Shown: piece by piece, positions 61,661 through 64,000 of the stretch | Layout: every line of letters starts with the position of its first letter | How positions within the stretch are numbered: position 1 is the stretch's first letter | Assembly: GCF_002953135.1 (NCBI RefSeq) | Contig: NZ_CP026372.1 | Coordinates: 3,707,501-3,771,500 of the forward strand | Direction: 5' to 3' | DNA: 64,000 nt | DNA from: Sphingobium sp. SCG-1 | Lineage (GTDB): Bacteria; Pseudomonadota; Alphaproteobacteria; Sphingomonadales; Sphingomonadaceae | The notes under the pieces: generated by a model | What the model was told of the DNA's origin: nothing | Database searches by the model: none | What the model saw: the letters and a program-made list of their open reading frames with translations, nothing else | Program-made: the position numbers and the translations under genes

Positions 61661-63301
61661 CTATTGGTAGCGGTAAAGGCGAACCTTCTGGATCTGGAAA
61701 TCGCCGGGCGGCAGGCGGACATGTCGCCCCTGATGAGTCTGGTCGCCGTTCAACAAGCGCCCTGCGTTCCACTGCCCCGACGCATCGAAACGCCCTTCCC
61801 AGGCGCTTTCGATACCTGCAAGACCTGGCCCCTGTCCGACCGGCCGGAAGGTGACGGTGATCCCCTGTCCTGCCACGAGATATTCTTCCGGCCCCGTCTG
61901 GATGATGATGCCTCCGGCGTTGCCGGTCTCGGGAGTCGGAACAGGTTTCTGGATGTCGGCAAAAGCGACGGTGAAGCGATAGTCGCCAATCGTCTCCGTC
62001 ACCGGCTCATAGATGATGGTTTCGTCGTACAGCGCGCGCGGCCTGAAGGCCGACATACGACCGAGCCCCTGCGCCGCGAGGATCTGTGGAGCGAGCTGGT
62101 CCAGAATGTCATAGGCGTCACCCAATGCGCCGGGCTTTTCGTCAACCGACTCGATGGAAAACGGTCCGAAGCCAATCGCGTCCAGCTTTCCTATGGCGTA
62201 AAATGCGTTGCCGGGCACCTGCGGGTGATCGGCGTTATTGGCCTCCGGAATGAACAGCGGGTTGTCGGGCCGTTTGTATCGGTGAACGATGTCGACGAAG
62301 TTCGGGAAATAGATATCGGGCGCGATGAAGTCGATGGCTGGGGCACCTGCCTTCCACACATCGATCAGATGTGGCAGCGGCCCCCCGCTGGGATATTCGC
62401 CCGGCAGGCGGCCGGGACGGTTCAGCGCCACATTGACGTACATCGGCATCGGATATGCGGCTTTTCCGGCAGCTGACAGTCCGTTGGCGAAGCGCGCATA
62501 ATACCACGCTGTGAAGACTTCCTCGGCTTCATGCCCCGGACCGAATATTTCTGCCCAGGTGCCGGCGGTCTTCGCACCCTGCCCTTCCCATAGCTGCTTC
62601 ATCTCGGGGACCAAGGTGTCGCGATGCTGAGTGAGATATGTCGTGAGTTCGGCAGGGACCGGCTGGCGAAATGCCTGCTCCGCCAGCGGGCCATAATCGC
62701 GCGCGACCGGCAACATGCCTATTTCATTCTCGACTTGCGTCATCACCACGGTGTTCTGCTTATCGTCGGTCGCCTTGATATGCGCCATCAGAGCCGCAAA
62801 AGCACGGCTGTCCGCGTCAAGTGTGGCAGGCGCCATTGCGGAGAGTATTTCAACACCCTGCCCGTTCGGCAGCGCTGCGCGGGGAAAGCGCTGCTGATCG
62901 CGCTTCACCCATGCCGGTACATAGGTCGACATGCTGTTCTTCCACGCGCCAAACCATAGGATCACCAGCTTTAAGTCATGCGCGCGGGCGTCGCGTATCA
63001 GGGCATCCACGGATGACCAGTCGAACCGCCCTTCGACCGGCTCGATCAGCTCCCACGACACAGGGGCCAGCACGGTGTTGAGGTGCATGTCCTTCAATCG
63101 CTTCCAGTGCGGCGCCATATAGGCCGCACTGGAAGCGCTGCTGTTGCCGAGCTCACCCGCGATGAGCAGCATCGGCTTGCCGTTCACCTGTAACTGCGTG
63201 GCGGTGCCTTGCTTCACGAGCTTGGTGGGTTCGGCAGCGAGTGGCGCTGTAGCGAGGATCGACAGCAGCGCGCAGCCTGCTTTGACAGAAAATCTCATCA
63301 T
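61661..63301 (-). CDS. Exported GH35/GH42-like beta-galactosidase
   Basis: A 546-residue glycoside hydrolase with signal peptide (CALLSILATAPLAAEP). The TIM barrel begins HWKRLKDMHLNTVLAPVSWEL; the acid/base Glu193 is in QVENEIGM and the likely nucleophile Glu353 is in FIPEANNAD. A C-terminal beta-domain of the DUF5597 type follows. The start overlaps the transporter stop (ATGATG at 63301-63296), so it is translated right after it. It would release galactosyl residues for the transporter operon. Confidence 0.87.
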   Translation of the reverse strand: MMRFSVKAGCALLSILATAPLAAEPTKLVKQGTATQLQVNGKPMLLIAGELGNSSASSAAYMAPHWKRLKDMHLNTVLAPVSWELIEPVEGRFDWSSVDALIRDARAHDLKLVILWFGAWKNSMSTYVPAWVKRDQQRFPRAALPNGQGVEILSAMAPATLDADSRAFAALMAHIKATDDKQNTVVMTQVENEIGMLPVARDYGPLAEQAFRQPVPAELTTYLTQHRDTLVPEMKQLWEGQGAKTAGTWAEIFGPGHEAEEVFTAWYYARFANGLSAAGKAAYPMPMYVNVALNRPGRLPGEYPSGGPLPHLIDVWKAGAPAIDFIAPDIYFPNFVDIVHRYKRPDNPLFIPEANNADHPQVPGNAFYAIGKLDAIGFGPFSIESVDEKPGALGDAYDILDQLAPQILAAQGLGRMSAFRPRALYDETIIYEPVTETIGDYRFTVAFADIQKPVPTPETGNAGGIIIQTGPEEYLVAGQGITVTFRPVGQGPGLAGIESAWEGRFDASGQWNAGRLLNGDQTHQGRHVRLPPGDFQIQKVRLYRYQ

Positions 63302-63999
63302 GCGGGCTGCCCCATGTTCACAGTAGCGTAGCGAGGATTGAGAAGATGCGTGGCGAGCAGCGCCAGAAGGTAGGCCATGCCGCACGCGATGAAGAAGGGT
63401 TCGTAGCTGCCGACCCGGTCCAGCAACATGCCCAACGACTTGGAGGCGATAAAGCCGCCAGCTGCTCCCGCGAAGCCGCCAAGACCGATCAAAGTTCCCT
63501 GGGCATAACGGGGGAACAGGTCACCGGGTAGCGCAAACAGGTTCGTCGAAAAACCCTGATGCGCGGCGCAGGCAAGGCCGATGAAGGCGACCGCGATCCA
63601 TATGTTGCTTGCCTGCACCGCGAACATGACCGGAAGCGCGAAAAGCGCACAGGCGAACATCGCCCGCTTTCGTGCCGTCCCTGTCGCGCGGCCCTTCTTG
63701 AGCAGGTGAGACGAATACCATCCCCCCGCGATTGCTCCGACATCCGCCAGAACATAGATCGCTACCAGCGGCGGCCCGAAGCTTTTCAGGTCATAGCCAT
63801 ATTGCTTGCTGAAGAAATCTGGCAACCAGAACAGGAACGTCCACCAGACGGGATCGATCAGAAAACGCCCGGTCATATAGGCCCAAGTCTGGCGATAGCG
63901 CAGCACCTGACGGAACCCGGCGCGACCCACGTCCTGTTGCGGTTCCGCCTCGACCCAAGCGCGCTCTTCATGCGTGATCGTCTTGTGATCGGCTGGTTT
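63298..63999 (-). CDS. MFS hexuronate-type (ExuT-like) transporter, N-terminal part cut by window edge
   Basis: C-terminal 233 residues of an anion:cation symporter (ACS) family transporter. The stretch GRFLIDPVWWTFLFWLPDFF is characteristic of ExuT/GudP proteins, followed by about six helices. The frame stays open to the right edge, so the start lies outside the window. With the downstream beta-galactosidase and esterase it forms an operon for use of an uronate- or galactose-containing glycan (inference). Confidence 0.85.
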   Translation of the reverse strand, partial: KPADHKTITHEERAWVEAEPQQDVGRAGFRQVLRYRQTWAYMTGRFLIDPVWWTFLFWLPDFFSKQYGYDLKSFGPPLVAIYVLADVGAIAGGWYSSHLLKKGRATGTARKRAMFACALFALPVMFAVQASNIWIAVAFIGLACAAHQGFSTNLFALPGDLFPRYAQGTLIGLGGFAGAAGGFIASKSLGMLLDRVGSYEPFFIACGMAYLLALLATHLLNPRYATVNMGQPA

Positions 64000-64000
64000 G

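Overview
The window looks like a chromosomal or large-plasmid segment of an alphaproteobacterium, most likely a sphingomonad (Sphingobium/Novosphingobium/Sphingomonas type). The reasons are the GC-rich coding sequence with very dense gene packing, a large TonB-dependent receptor inside a catabolic cluster, many Rieske oxygenase alpha subunits and SDRs, and a tail of exopolysaccharide genes. This placement is inferred from gene content; no marker gene or rRNA is present.

Region 1 (about 1-34,200) is one large catabolic island. It holds five Rieske oxygenase alpha subunits (1569, 9535, 25940, 30161, 31516) with a single Rieske ferredoxin (33844) and no reductase or beta subunit. It also holds six SDR genes (one decayed), three SnoaL/NTF2-fold proteins that keep an Asp-His pair, and CoA-pathway enzymes: CaiB-type CoA-transferase, acyl-CoA dehydrogenase, enoyl-CoA hydratase, MaoC, TesB and a Cys-less thiolase/DUF35 pair. 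Further members are an E1alpha-E1beta-E2 2-oxoacid dehydrogenase without E3, a lipoprotein PQQ/cytochrome c dehydrogenase, small ABM, VOC and CMD proteins, a sugar-phosphate-isomerase-like protein, a ThuA-like protein and a TonB receptor. A TetR regulator sits at 12600. A dyad of the form ACANNCATGNNTGT flanked by A/T tracts recurs in at least nine intergenic gaps of this island, mostly between divergent genes, including two copies around tetR. I did not notice it elsewhere in the window. I read the island as one regulon for uptake and CoA-dependent breakdown of a cyclic (aromatic, alicyclic, terpenoid or steroid-like) compound. The substrate cannot be named from sequence.

Region 2 (34,200-47,250) is mixed: a truncated MFS fragment, a class V aminotransferase-like protein, a VOC protein, a small LuxR-type regulator with membrane proteins, an aldo/keto reductase, a nitronate monooxygenase, a DHA1 transporter, a large RTX-repeat protein, and a DUF3649-PepSY-DUF3325 set of the kind linked to iron uptake.

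Region 3 (47,250-52,000) is a complete tripartite efflux system (EmrA/EmrB-type plus a NodT-type outer-membrane factor) with a divergent MarR regulator.

Region 4 (52,200-64,000) concerns polysaccharide: a NodB-type deacetylase, an O-antigen polymerase/ligase-like membrane protein, a Wzx-type flippase, a GT2 glycosyltransferase, a lyase-like secreted protein and an acyltransferase. These are followed by an SGNH esterase, a GH35/42-like beta-galactosidase and the end of a hexuronate-type transporter, which form a sugar-use operon cut by the window edge. No rRNA, tRNA, CRISPR array or insertion sequence was seen.
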